Translations under genes and position numbers: made by a program
The notes under the pieces: generated by a model
What the model saw: only the letters and a program-made list of their open reading frames with translations
Database searches by the model: none
Told to the model about the DNA's origin: nothing
Source of the DNA: RGIG8782 sp017475895
GTDB taxonomy: Bacteria > Pseudomonadota > Alphaproteobacteria > Rickettsiales > UBA1997
Direction: 5' to 3'
NCBI GenBank assembly: GCA_947167315.1
Contig: CAMVHP010000006.1
Location: 1-31,006, forward strand
DNA length: 31,006 nt
Shown: piece by piece, positions 1-7,426 of the stretch
How the letters are laid out: every line of letters starts with the position of its first letter
Numbering within the stretch: position 1 is the stretch's first letter

Positions 1-1
1 T

Positions 2-67
2 CTCAAAGGTGCTTTAGAATATATAAATGAATTAAATGCAGGTTGTGAGATGGGTATTGGTATTTAA
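2..67 (+). CDS. C-terminal end of an unrecognised protein (partial)
   Basis: An open frame enters from the left edge and ends at TAA 65-67. Only 21 residues are visible, beginning LKGALEYINE and ending EMGIGI. The fragment is too short to assign. It ends 62 nt before infA on the same strand, and a separate promoter lies in the gap, so the two genes need not be one operon. It could also be a chance open frame, but the stop position and lack of internal stops fit a real gene end. Confidence 0.45.
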   Translation, partial: LKGALEYINELNAGCEMGIGI

Positions 68-75
68 TAATCCGC

Positions 76-103
76 TTTACAATAAAAAAATAGAAAATAT
101 AAT
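76..103 (+). promoter_or_regulatory. Promoter of infA
   Basis: TTTACA (76-81) and a perfect TATAAT (98-103) are separated by 16 nt. The expected start of transcription near 110 leaves a leader of about 20 nt before the infA ATG at 130. No Shine-Dalgarno sequence is visible in that leader. Confidence 0.6.
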
Positions 104-129
104 GATATTAACAATAACAAAATAATTAT

Positions 130-354
130 ATGTCGAAAGAGGACGTAATAACAACAAATGGTGTAGTGGTTGAACTACTACCCAACACGGTATTTAAAGT
201 AAAATTAACTGAGATGGATAACACCATAATAACCGCTCAGATATCCGGCAAGATTAGAAAAAACAAAATCAGAATACTAAAGGGCGATAGCGTGGAAGTT
301 GAAATGACACCGTACGATCTAACAAAGGGAAGAATATCAAAGAGATTAAAGTAA
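130..354 (+). CDS. infA: Translation initiation factor IF-1
   Basis: The 74-residue protein is a single S1/OB-fold domain of the IF-1 family, whose usual length is about 72. Visible family signatures are the central SGKIRKNKIRILKGDSVEVE stretch and the C-terminal YDLTKGRISKR ending. IF-1 binds the A site of the 30S subunit in the cytoplasm and works with IF-2 and IF-3 during initiation. The ATG at 130 is the only sensible start. It has no clear ribosome binding site but a good promoter about 30 nt upstream. A strong hairpin terminator follows directly, so infA is probably a single-gene transcript. Confidence 0.96.
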   Translation: MSKEDVITTNGVVVELLPNTVFKVKLTEMDNTIITAQISGKIRKNKIRILKGDSVEVEMTPYDLTKGRISKRLK

Positions 355-367
355 CACATTTTATTTT

Positions 368-406
368 AAAGCTGATGTCCGATTGATCGGCATTGGCTTT
401 TATTTT
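368..406 (+). terminator. Intrinsic terminator after infA
   Basis: AAAGC (368-372) pairs with GCTTT (396-400). The stem continues inward through TGATG/CATTG, with G-U pairs, and CCGA/TCGG around a short TTGA loop, giving about 14 pairs. It is followed by TTTTATTTT. The element lies between the convergent infA and rluC-like genes and could also slow transcription from the minus strand, though the U-tract is much better on the plus strand. Confidence 0.8.
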
Positions 407-418
407 GTGCTGTATTTT

Positions 419-1387
419 CTATAAATTAAAGCTAAACCCCATTGTTTTAAAAATATTTTTCATTTGTTCTGGAATTGGTGCAACAAATTCCCGTCGCTCA
501 TGTTTGATGTTTATTGTTGTTTTATAGGAATGTAGTTGAAGTTTGCCTTCTGTATTTAAGTTGTTTGTGGTATTTATACCATTACTATATTTAAAATCTC
601 CGAGAATTGGATGTCCTATTTCTTTAAAATGAACTCTTATCTGATGTGTTCTGCCGGTTAAAATATTTGCCTGAACGACCGATACATCATATTTTGTTGA
701 ATAAAATAAAACTTTATATTTTGTTATTGCTTCTTTGCCGTTGTTTTTATCTACATATACCTTTTCAACATTATTTTCATATTTCTTAATCAATGGTAGA
801 CTAATTGTTCCTTCGTTACTATTGATTTTCCCTGATACCACAAGTAAGTATTCTTTTTTTATGTCTTCTTTTGTTTTGAACATTTTTGTTAATTTATTTG
901 CCGTTTCAAAATTTTTTGCTATAAGTAATACTCCGGTTGTATCTCTGTCTAGTCTGTGAACCAATTTAAGATTTGTGTTTTCTGTGTTTAAATTTTTCAA
1001 TATTTTATCAACGCTTACTTTTATGCCAGTGCCGCCCTGAACCGGTAAATTGTATGGTTTATTGATGACCAAAATATTATTGTCTTCATAAATTATATTG
1101 TCGGTTACCAATTTGTTATACCTATCATCAATTTTTTCACTGGTAAACTTTTCTATCTCTTCTGTGTTTATTGGGTTATTTAGTATTTTTTCTACAAATG
1201 TTGAAAATGTTATAACATCATTGTTTTTTAACAGGTAATCACTGTTTACTTTTCTATTGTTTACTTTAATTTCTTTCTTTTTTATAAATTTTTGTATGCC
1301 AACAATTCGCATTTTACTATATTTTGATAGTAAAAACTTATCCAATCTTATGCCGCTTTGATTATCATTAATTTTTATTTCAACCAT
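419..1387 (-). CDS. rluC: RluC/RluD-type 23S rRNA pseudouridine synthase
   Basis: This enzyme isomerises uridine to pseudouridine in RNA. An S4 RNA-binding domain occupies roughly residues 5-65, with GIRLDKFL near its start. The catalytic domain follows, with the motif HRLDRDTTG holding the catalytic Asp (about residue 147) and the later GRTHQIRVHF motif. The length of about 322 is normal. The upstream lptD stop TGA (1389-1387) overlaps ATG 1387-1385 as TGATG, which favours that start by translational coupling. An ATG 6 nt upstream (1393) would add two residues. The family is certain, but the exact target sites (RluC or RluD type) cannot be settled from the sequence alone, so the symbol is provisional. 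Confidence 0.88.
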   Translation of the reverse strand: MVEIKINDNQSGIRLDKFLLSKYSKMRIVGIQKFIKKKEIKVNNRKVNSDYLLKNNDVITFSTFVEKILNNPINTEEIEKFTSEKIDDRYNKLVTDNIIYEDNNILVINKPYNLPVQGGTGIKVSVDKILKNLNTENTNLKLVHRLDRDTTGVLLIAKNFETANKLTKMFKTKEDIKKEYLLVVSGKINSNEGTISLPLIKKYENNVEKVYVDKNNGKEAITKYKVLFYSTKYDVSVVQANILTGRTHQIRVHFKEIGHPILGDFKYSNGINTTNNLNTEGKLQLHSYKTTINIKHERREFVAPIPEQMKNIFKTMGFSFNL

Positions 1388-3630
1388 CACCATGTACTTT
1401 TTAGTCTTAAATTAACATTAAAGGAAAAATTGTCATCCTCTATGGAATCTATATAACCATTCTTTCTTACTGATGCTTGTATTCTGAAACAGCCATCTTC
1501 ATATCTTAGGGCGGTTTTAAATAGTGTTGTTTTGTGGTATTCTAAGTTTTTATCTATTTCTAAATCTATAAAAAAATGATCCGTAAACTCGTACGACATA
1601 TTAAAATTCAACTGTTTTTCTTTATTTTTTATCTCATAGCTGTTTGGCTTGTATTCCAGCAGTTTTACAAATGTTGTTCCAAATGTTAATTGTTTAATTT
1701 TACTTTCTAAAAGTAATTCCTGTCTGTCTATGTTATTGGTTTTATTATTTATTGTTTCAGAAAAACTTATGAATGTATCACCATAGCTATAGTACAACTG
1801 TGTTAGTATGTTTGAAAATCTGTTTTCGAAGTTTTTGATTATATTTTTATCATCTATTTTATTTCTGTATGCCTGTGCTATTATGAAATTAAAATCACCA
1901 AAATCTGTATACAAACTACTTTCCACACCATAGTTTATTCTACTACCATTTTCGACTAGATCATTTCCGCTATACCTATTATCTGTAAATATATTGTTTA
2001 TATTTATTTCCGAATTGTAACTGTCGACATTTACATAATCTATATTTTTTGAATCGCTTAAAAAGTATTGTACTTTTGGTTTAATTAACAGATTATCCAG
2101 TAGATACATTGGTGTTGTTAATTTTAATTCCAGTTCTGGTTTTATTCTGTAGTTGTGTTTTTCTATATCGTAACTATGTTTAAAATAATTATAGGAATCC
2201 GCATCAAATAGTATATTGCTTTCAAATGTTGCACCAAGGATATTTTGTTTATAGCTTAATTTTGTGGTAATTTTAACATTTGTGTAACCGGTATTATTAT
2301 CATTCACTATATCTCTGGCACCACTGAAAAGCTCAAACTGTAATGATTTACCGTTTACAGATATTATATCACTGTTATAGCCATAGTTAATGCTGGGTAC
2401 CGCATGTATCTGTTTAAACTTTATGGAGTATTCTTTTTCTCTTATTTCCTGAAAACTAACAATGTCAAAATTTAAATAACTGTTTTTATTTAATTTTGTT
2501 ATGTTAATGTTTGATTGTAGGGTTTTTGTATAGTCATTGTAGTAGTCTCTTAATAGGTATCTATCACTAATTAAATTAATATCTGCTTTATATATTATAT
2601 CGTTATTGTGAATGCCATTTAGTTCCATTTCAAACAAAAACCTATCGTTTTTGTGCGCATCTTCATCTTTTTCTGTTATGCTATTATCATTTAAAATATT
2701 TTGTGATTTGTTTTTATCATATATGTAATCAAGGTTTGTTAGGAGTGAAATGTTTTTATTTGGTACTGAACAAAATTCTGTTCCCAACACAAAATTACCA
2801 CCTTCATATATTTTTGGTTTAATGGTAAATACCGATTCATTCTCCATAAAAATCTTGTATGGTATCAATATTGAGTAACCATAGTTTGAATCTTTGTTTA
2901 TTGATGGACTTGAAAATCCTGATACATTGTCCGAAAATGGTCTTGATGTTGCTATATATGGTATGTAAAAAATTGGAACGCCTAAAAACTTTACAAACAC
3001 ATGTTTTAGATAAAATTTATTTTTTTCTTTGTTTATTTGTGAACTTTTTGAGCTTATTGAAAACAGTTGTTTTTTATTTTTTTTAATTTCCTTTACAATT
3101 TCTTCATATGGTAGATCTATATTTAAATTTTCGTTTGGACAAAAGTAATAGTTGGAATTACTTATCGAATATATATCATCATTTTCCTTAATTATCTTTG
3201 GAGAAATTATACTTATTCCATTATTTAATATTATTCCAGCGTTTTTGAATTCTCCATATAGTAAATCGTCACTTACCACAGCTTCGTCGGCAAAAATATT
3301 ATTATTATTTATGTCTGTCAATTTTGTTTTACTCTTTAAATATATTTTATTTTCAAGACTATTATATACAACCTCATCTGCAACAACCTTATAAATATCT
3401 CTTGTTAATTGAACATTGCCTTTTGCTGATAGACTGGATTTGTTTTTGTTTGAATTTATTGTATCGGCATTTATTACTGTTGGTGTTGATGTTTTATTGC
3501 TGTTTGTTTTAGCAAAAACAGCACCGGTTATGATGATTACAAAACACGCAAATACTAATAATCTTTGTAAAATTTTCAATTTTCTAATTCCATCTGTCTC
3601 TGATATTAAAATAAAAAACACAAATAACAA
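1387..3630 (-). CDS. lptD: LPS-assembly protein LptD (outer-membrane LPS translocon)
   Basis: LptD forms, with LptE, the outer-membrane barrel that inserts LPS. A signal peptide ends at about residue 40 (TGAVFA, then K). An OstA/LptA-like jelly-roll follows at about 50-160 (VINADTINS, SAKGNVQLTRD, VVADEVVYN, IFADEAVVS), and then a long beta-barrel to the C-terminus. Cys164 (YYFCPNEN) and Cys714 (DGCFRI) sit where an interdomain disulfide occurs in LptD proteins. The longest frame starts with TTG at 3630. A better start may be TTG 3579-3577 (then KILQRLL), which lies 8 nt after a GGAA and gives a normal signal peptide and 730 residues. The stop overlaps the pseudouridine synthase gene. Confidence 0.9.
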   Translation of the reverse strand: MLFVFFILISETDGIRKLKILQRLLVFACFVIIITGAVFAKTNSNKTSTPTVINADTINSNKNKSSLSAKGNVQLTRDIYKVVADEVVYNSLENKIYLKSKTKLTDINNNNIFADEAVVSDDLLYGEFKNAGIILNNGISIISPKIIKENDDIYSISNSNYYFCPNENLNIDLPYEEIVKEIKKNKKQLFSISSKSSQINKEKNKFYLKHVFVKFLGVPIFYIPYIATSRPFSDNVSGFSSPSINKDSNYGYSILIPYKIFMENESVFTIKPKIYEGGNFVLGTEFCSVPNKNISLLTNLDYIYDKNKSQNILNDNSITEKDEDAHKNDRFLFEMELNGIHNNDIIYKADINLISDRYLLRDYYNDYTKTLQSNINITKLNKNSYLNFDIVSFQEIREKEYSIKFKQIHAVPSINYGYNSDIISVNGKSLQFELFSGARDIVNDNNTGYTNVKITTKLSYKQNILGATFESNILFDADSYNYFKHSYDIEKHNYRIKPELELKLTTPMYLLDNLLIKPKVQYFLSDSKNIDYVNVDSYNSEININNIFTDNRYSGNDLVENGSRINYGVESSLYTDFGDFNFIIAQAYRNKIDDKNIIKNFENRFSNILTQLYYSYGDTFISFSETINNKTNNIDRQELLLESKIKQLTFGTTFVKLLEYKPNSYEIKNKEKQLNFNMSYEFTDHFFIDLEIDKNLEYHKTTLFKTALRYEDGCFRIQASVRKNGYIDSIEDDNFSFNVNLRLKSTW

Positions 3631-3697
3631 TAAATAATTTGAGTATCTAAGCTATAAAGCAAAATTTAGTGTAGACTTTTCATGAGATCTTTGAAAG

Positions 3698-3783
3698 TGG
3701 TGGGGAGAGAAGGATTCGAACCTTCGAACTCTAACGAGGACAGATTTACAGTCTGCTGCCATTGACCGCTCGGCCATCTCCCC
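3698..3783 (-). tRNA. tRNA-Tyr (anticodon GTA)
   Basis: The minus strand reads a class II tRNA of 86 nt including an encoded CCA. The acceptor stem is GGGGAGA/TCTCCCC, the anticodon loop is CTGTAAA (GTA), a long variable arm is present, and the T-arm carries GTTCGAATC. It lies between the PhzF-like gene and lptD, all on the minus strand, but has its own promoter. Confidence 0.96.
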
Positions 3784-3793
3784 ACTCATAAAA

Positions 3794-3822
3794 ATAATAA
3801 TTTATTCCAAAATAAAAATCAA
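3794..3822 (-). promoter_or_regulatory. Promoter of tRNA-Tyr
   Basis: On the minus strand TTGATT (3822-3817) and TATTAT (3799-3794) are separated by 17 nt. The -10 box ends 10 nt before the mature 5' end of the tRNA. The element sits in the gap after the PhzF-like gene. Confidence 0.5.
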
Positions 3823-3830
3823 TAAAAAAA

Positions 3831-4715
3831 TTATCTACAGTATCCGCCAATAAATATTTTATTTTTATCAATTTTAATAAACTGAATTCCACCCACTTTT
3901 CCCTCGTTTATAAACTGAAAAGGAAACAATATTTTAAATTCATTCTTGCCGGTTGTGTCGCCCCAATATCTTGATATTGTCAAGTTTGAACTGCCACAGG
4001 CAACATCTTCATTTAAATTATCATGTGGACAAAAAACTCTTGTTTCAAAGTCAAAATTATTTTCTTTACTTTTAGCGCTGACATTTAAATTTCTAACATC
4101 CATCCTATCTTCTGCCAGTATTACAGCCAATTTTTTAAAATCTGGTTTCAGATTTCTTAATTTGTTAGCATCTTTTAAAATAAAAGTTAAATCGTAATAT
4201 TCTTTACCACAAATTAAACATTCAACATCTTCATCCTTTAGTCCAAGTAGTTTTTGACACTCTAGAATATCATTATCATATTTATTTTTATCAATTATTG
4301 TATAATGAAACATATTCATTTTTATCATTGCTTTTTTGTCTGAACTAACGCTAACATTTATTAAATTGTCGACAATTTTTTCTTTAAATTTAGTGGTATC
4401 ATAGTAAAAATTTATGTCGGTTATGTTATACAACTTATTTAAAGTGTAAGCTGTAGCCAAAATACCATGTCCGCACATGTAGGCCTGTGAGCCATCTAAA
4501 TTGAAGAAAAATATATCAAAATCGTTATTTTTTATGTTTTTTATAAAGCAGGACATGGGTGAATGTTCTTTAATGGCTATTCTAGACATTTCCTCTCTAA
4601 TAAATTGTTCATTATTATCTAGCAAAAATATTGTAGCTGGATTACCCATGGTTTTGTACTGTATATTTTTGTTATCCTCTATATCTACAAATGAACTGGC
4701 AGTGTATTTTTTCAT
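3831..4715 (-). CDS. PhzF-fold isomerase-like protein with two DapF-type cysteines
   Basis: The 294-residue protein has the two-lobed PhzF/DapF-type fold signatures. The first lobe has GNPATIF (24-30) and FNLDGSQAYMCGHG (71-84). The second has RVFCPHDNLNEDVACGSSN (226-244) and a YW. The GNPA and CGH motifs and the RxFxP...ED pattern match the PhzF family. Two features are odd. The SET(T/A)F segment with the PhzF catalytic Glu is replaced by HSPMSCF (51-57). Cysteines stand at residues 81 and 240, the positions of the two catalytic cysteines in DapF and proline racemases. The substrate is unknown; it could be an epimerase, a racemase or a diverged PhzF enzyme. It starts 33 nt after miaB on the same strand, so the two are probably cotranscribed. 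Confidence 0.75.
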   Translation of the reverse strand: MKKYTASSFVDIEDNKNIQYKTMGNPATIFLLDNNEQFIREEMSRIAIKEHSPMSCFIKNIKNNDFDIFFFNLDGSQAYMCGHGILATAYTLNKLYNITDINFYYDTTKFKEKIVDNLINVSVSSDKKAMIKMNMFHYTIIDKNKYDNDILECQKLLGLKDEDVECLICGKEYYDLTFILKDANKLRNLKPDFKKLAVILAEDRMDVRNLNVSAKSKENNFDFETRVFCPHDNLNEDVACGSSNLTISRYWGDTTGKNEFKILFPFQFINEGKVGGIQFIKIDKNKIFIGGYCR

Positions 4716-4748
4716 AAAATTAATTAAATAAGTTAATAAAATAATAAG

Positions 4749-6098
4749 TTAATTAGCCTCTCCTTCTAGTGTTCTTAAGTTAGCATCGGTTATTTTAACG
4801 TTTAAAATATCGCCATTATTAAGTGTTCTGTTGCTTTTTATTATAACGGCCTGCAAATACGGAGTTCTACCAAAAAATAATTTTTCATTATTTTCTGCTG
4901 GATTTTCAATTAAAACCTCCATTGTTTTGCCAATGCAATTTCTATTAAAATCTATCTGCTGTTGGTCCAGTACAGCCTGCAGTCTATCAAGTCTTTCGGC
5001 CTTGATGTTTTCATCAATTTGATTCGGCATTTTTATACCAACGGTGTTCGGTCTAGGACTATATTTAAAGGAGAAGGATGAAGCGTATTTAACCTGTTCC
5101 ACCAGAGATAGTGTTTCTAAAAAGTCCTCTTCAGTTTCGCCGGCAAATCCAACTATAAAGTCTGATGATATGGCAACATCTGGAACATGTTTTCTAATTT
5201 TTTCCACCAATTCCAAATATTGTTCTCTTGTGTATTTTCTGTTCATTGCCTTTAGAGTTTTATTTGATCCCGCTTGAGCCGGCAGATGTATAAATGGCAT
5301 TAATTTTTTTAAATCTTTGTGGGCAAAAATTAGGTCATCTCCAAATTGTGACGGGTAACTGGTGGTGTATCTTATCCTTTCTATACCATTTATATCATTA
5401 ACCTTGTATATAAGTTCAGCAAGTGTTGTGGTCCTACCGTTTTTATCTTTTCCATTGTAATTGTCTACATTTTGACCCAATAGATTTATTTCTTTTACGC
5501 CAGCATCCACAAGTATTTTTGCTTCCTCAATGATTTCCTCAACTCCTCTTGAATATTCTCTACCTCTGGTGTAGGGTACAACGCAGTAGGAACAAAATTT
5601 ATCACATCCGGCTTGAACCGCTATATTTTCGCTAACACTTTTGACATTTCTAATGGATGGCAGAGAGGCAAACTTTTCCTGTGTTTTAAAATCTATATCA
5701 ATCACGTGTGTTTTTTCTTCGTTTTTAATCTGTTGCAAAACCTTGTCCACCATGTCGCCTATATTGTGATAGGACTCACCACTCACAACTATATCAACTA
5801 TAGGCATTCTTTTAAAAATTTCTGCTCCGTCCGCTTTAGCGACGCATCCGGCAACAATCACAATGAGATATTCACCATTTTCAATCTTTTTTTGTTTTAT
5901 TTTTTTAATCTTTCCCAATTCTGAAAATATTTTCTCACTTGCTTTTTCTCTTATGTGACACGTATTCATTATGAATATATCACACTCTTCGATTTTATCT
6001 GTTGATTCATAACCCTTCAACTGTAAAATGTCTGCCATTCTTGACGAGTCATAAACGTTCATTTGACAACCAAAGGTTTTTATATATAATTTTTTCAT
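4749..6098 (-). CDS. miaB: tRNA-2-methylthio-N6-isopentenyladenosine synthase MiaB
   Basis: MiaB is a radical-SAM methylthiotransferase that adds the methylthio group to i6A37 of tRNAs. The N-terminal UPF0004 domain has the three cluster cysteines (FGCQMN, NTCHIREKA, AGCVAKADG). The SAM-cluster motif is CDKFCSYC (C165, C169, C172), and a TRAM domain lies at the C-terminus (about 380-445). From ATG 6098 the length is 449, and the MKKLYIKTFGCQMN start matches the family. The open frame extends two codons to a GTG at 6104. Neither start has a visible ribosome binding site. The gene is divergent from folK-folP and probably leads the PhzF-like gene. Confidence 0.96.
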   Translation of the reverse strand: MKKLYIKTFGCQMNVYDSSRMADILQLKGYESTDKIEECDIFIMNTCHIREKASEKIFSELGKIKKIKQKKIENGEYLIVIVAGCVAKADGAEIFKRMPIVDIVVSGESYHNIGDMVDKVLQQIKNEEKTHVIDIDFKTQEKFASLPSIRNVKSVSENIAVQAGCDKFCSYCVVPYTRGREYSRGVEEIIEEAKILVDAGVKEINLLGQNVDNYNGKDKNGRTTTLAELIYKVNDINGIERIRYTTSYPSQFGDDLIFAHKDLKKLMPFIHLPAQAGSNKTLKAMNRKYTREQYLELVEKIRKHVPDVAISSDFIVGFAGETEEDFLETLSLVEQVKYASSFSFKYSPRPNTVGIKMPNQIDENIKAERLDRLQAVLDQQQIDFNRNCIGKTMEVLIENPAENNEKLFFGRTPYLQAVIIKSNRTLNNGDILNVKITDANLRTLEGEAN

Positions 6099-6159
6099 TG
6101 ACACTTTTTAATTCGTTGTTATTATTATCTTGTAAAAGATTTTATTTTCAAGATATTTT

Positions 6160-7413
6160 ATGACTGACAATGATGATTGTATATTTTTAGCTGTTGGAAC
6201 GAATTTAGGAAATAGAAAACAAAACATACTGGATGCTATACGCAAGTTATGGGAGAATAAAATAAGCGTTTTGCAGGTATCACCTCTGTACGAAACATCG
6301 GCGTTACTGTTGAAACATTCACCCAGTAGCTGGAATATACCGTATTATAATTGTGCCATAAAGATTAAAACGGATGTTGAGCCTCTAGAGTTGTTACATA
6401 TTCTAAAAAAGATAGAAAAAGAAATGGGGCGAGATTTTACCAACAAATGGTCGCCCAGAATTATTGATTTAGATATAATTTTTTATAAAAATCAGAATGT
6501 AAATTTACCGGAATTGACAATACCACACAAATCCTATAGAGACAGAAGTTTTGTGTTGGATCCTCTGTCTTTTTTATGTCCAGAGAGGATAAAGGACTAC
6601 TACGTAGAACAACATAGACCGCTTTTTATGGGGATAATAAATATTAGTCCAGATTCATTTTCCGGTGGCGCCGGTGATAACTTTGTACAGGTTTTTGAAA
6701 ATTGGGTTGAAAATAATGTTCAAATTATAGATATTGGGGCGGAGTCAACAAATCCAAATTCTAAAGCAATAACGGCGACCGATGAAATTAACAGATTAAA
6801 GGATGTTTTTGAGTATATAAAAAATAAAAAATTTGATGAACTGAGACCAATATTAAGTATAGATACATATCATCCGGAAACAGCAGAAATAGCAATTAAA
6901 AATGGTTTTGATATGGTTAACGATGTGTCCGGCTTTGAAAATGAAAAAATGCTTGATCTAGCAAAAGATAATAAAAATGTAAGGTTTGTCTTTTCACATA
7001 ATTTAGGTGTTCCGGCAAATAAAAACGTTGTGGTTCCAGATGAAAAGAATATTATTGAGGAATTGGAAAAGTGGCTGGAGCATAAATTAAATATTTTTGA
7101 CAAAAATGGTATAGAGAAAGAGCAAATTATTTTTGATGTGGGTATAGGCTTTGGCAAAACGCTGTCTCAAAATTTACAGATACTGCAGAATATAGAAAAT
7201 TTTCACAGATATGGTGTAAAGATTGCTGTTGGACACTCCAGAAAATCTTTTATGTCTGTATTTACGGAGGCAATACCCATAAACAGAGATATTGAAACAA
7301 TAGCAATATCAATGAAATTGGCAAATAAAGTTGATATCATAAGAGTCCATACGCCGGTGGAGCATAAGCGTGCTTTATTGGCGCAGGAACATATTAATAA
7401 CCAATTTGTTTAG
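6160..7413 (+). CDS. folKP: Bifunctional HPPK-DHPS folate synthesis protein
   Basis: The protein has two fused folate enzymes. HPPK (FolK) spans about residues 5-148, with GTNLGNR, VSPLYET and the Mg-binding PRIIDLDIIFY motif (99-109). Dihydropteroate synthase (FolP) spans about 153-410, with FMGIINISPDSFS (156-168), DIGAEST, SIDTYHPE, VGIGFGK and GHSRKSFM. The pair converts hydroxymethyl-dihydropterin plus pABA to dihydropteroate in the cytoplasm. The fused order FolK-FolP is also known from Rickettsia. One oddity is that the usual STRPG loop reads STNPN, losing the conserved Arg. The end is convergent with the next gene at only 13 nt. Confidence 0.95.
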   Translation: MTDNDDCIFLAVGTNLGNRKQNILDAIRKLWENKISVLQVSPLYETSALLLKHSPSSWNIPYYNCAIKIKTDVEPLELLHILKKIEKEMGRDFTNKWSPRIIDLDIIFYKNQNVNLPELTIPHKSYRDRSFVLDPLSFLCPERIKDYYVEQHRPLFMGIINISPDSFSGGAGDNFVQVFENWVENNVQIIDIGAESTNPNSKAITATDEINRLKDVFEYIKNKKFDELRPILSIDTYHPETAEIAIKNGFDMVNDVSGFENEKMLDLAKDNKNVRFVFSHNLGVPANKNVVVPDEKNIIEELEKWLEHKLNIFDKNGIEKEQIIFDVGIGFGKTLSQNLQILQNIENFHRYGVKIAVGHSRKSFMSVFTEAIPINRDIETIAISMKLANKVDIIRVHTPVEHKRALLAQEHINNQFV

Positions 7414-7426
7414 TGCATTAACTTAA

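Noticed and set aside
3831..4715. Straight call as diaminopimelate epimerase DapF because of the two cysteines
   Set aside because: GNPATIF, CGHG and the RxFxP...ED pattern are PhzF features, so only a PhzF-fold call is supported.
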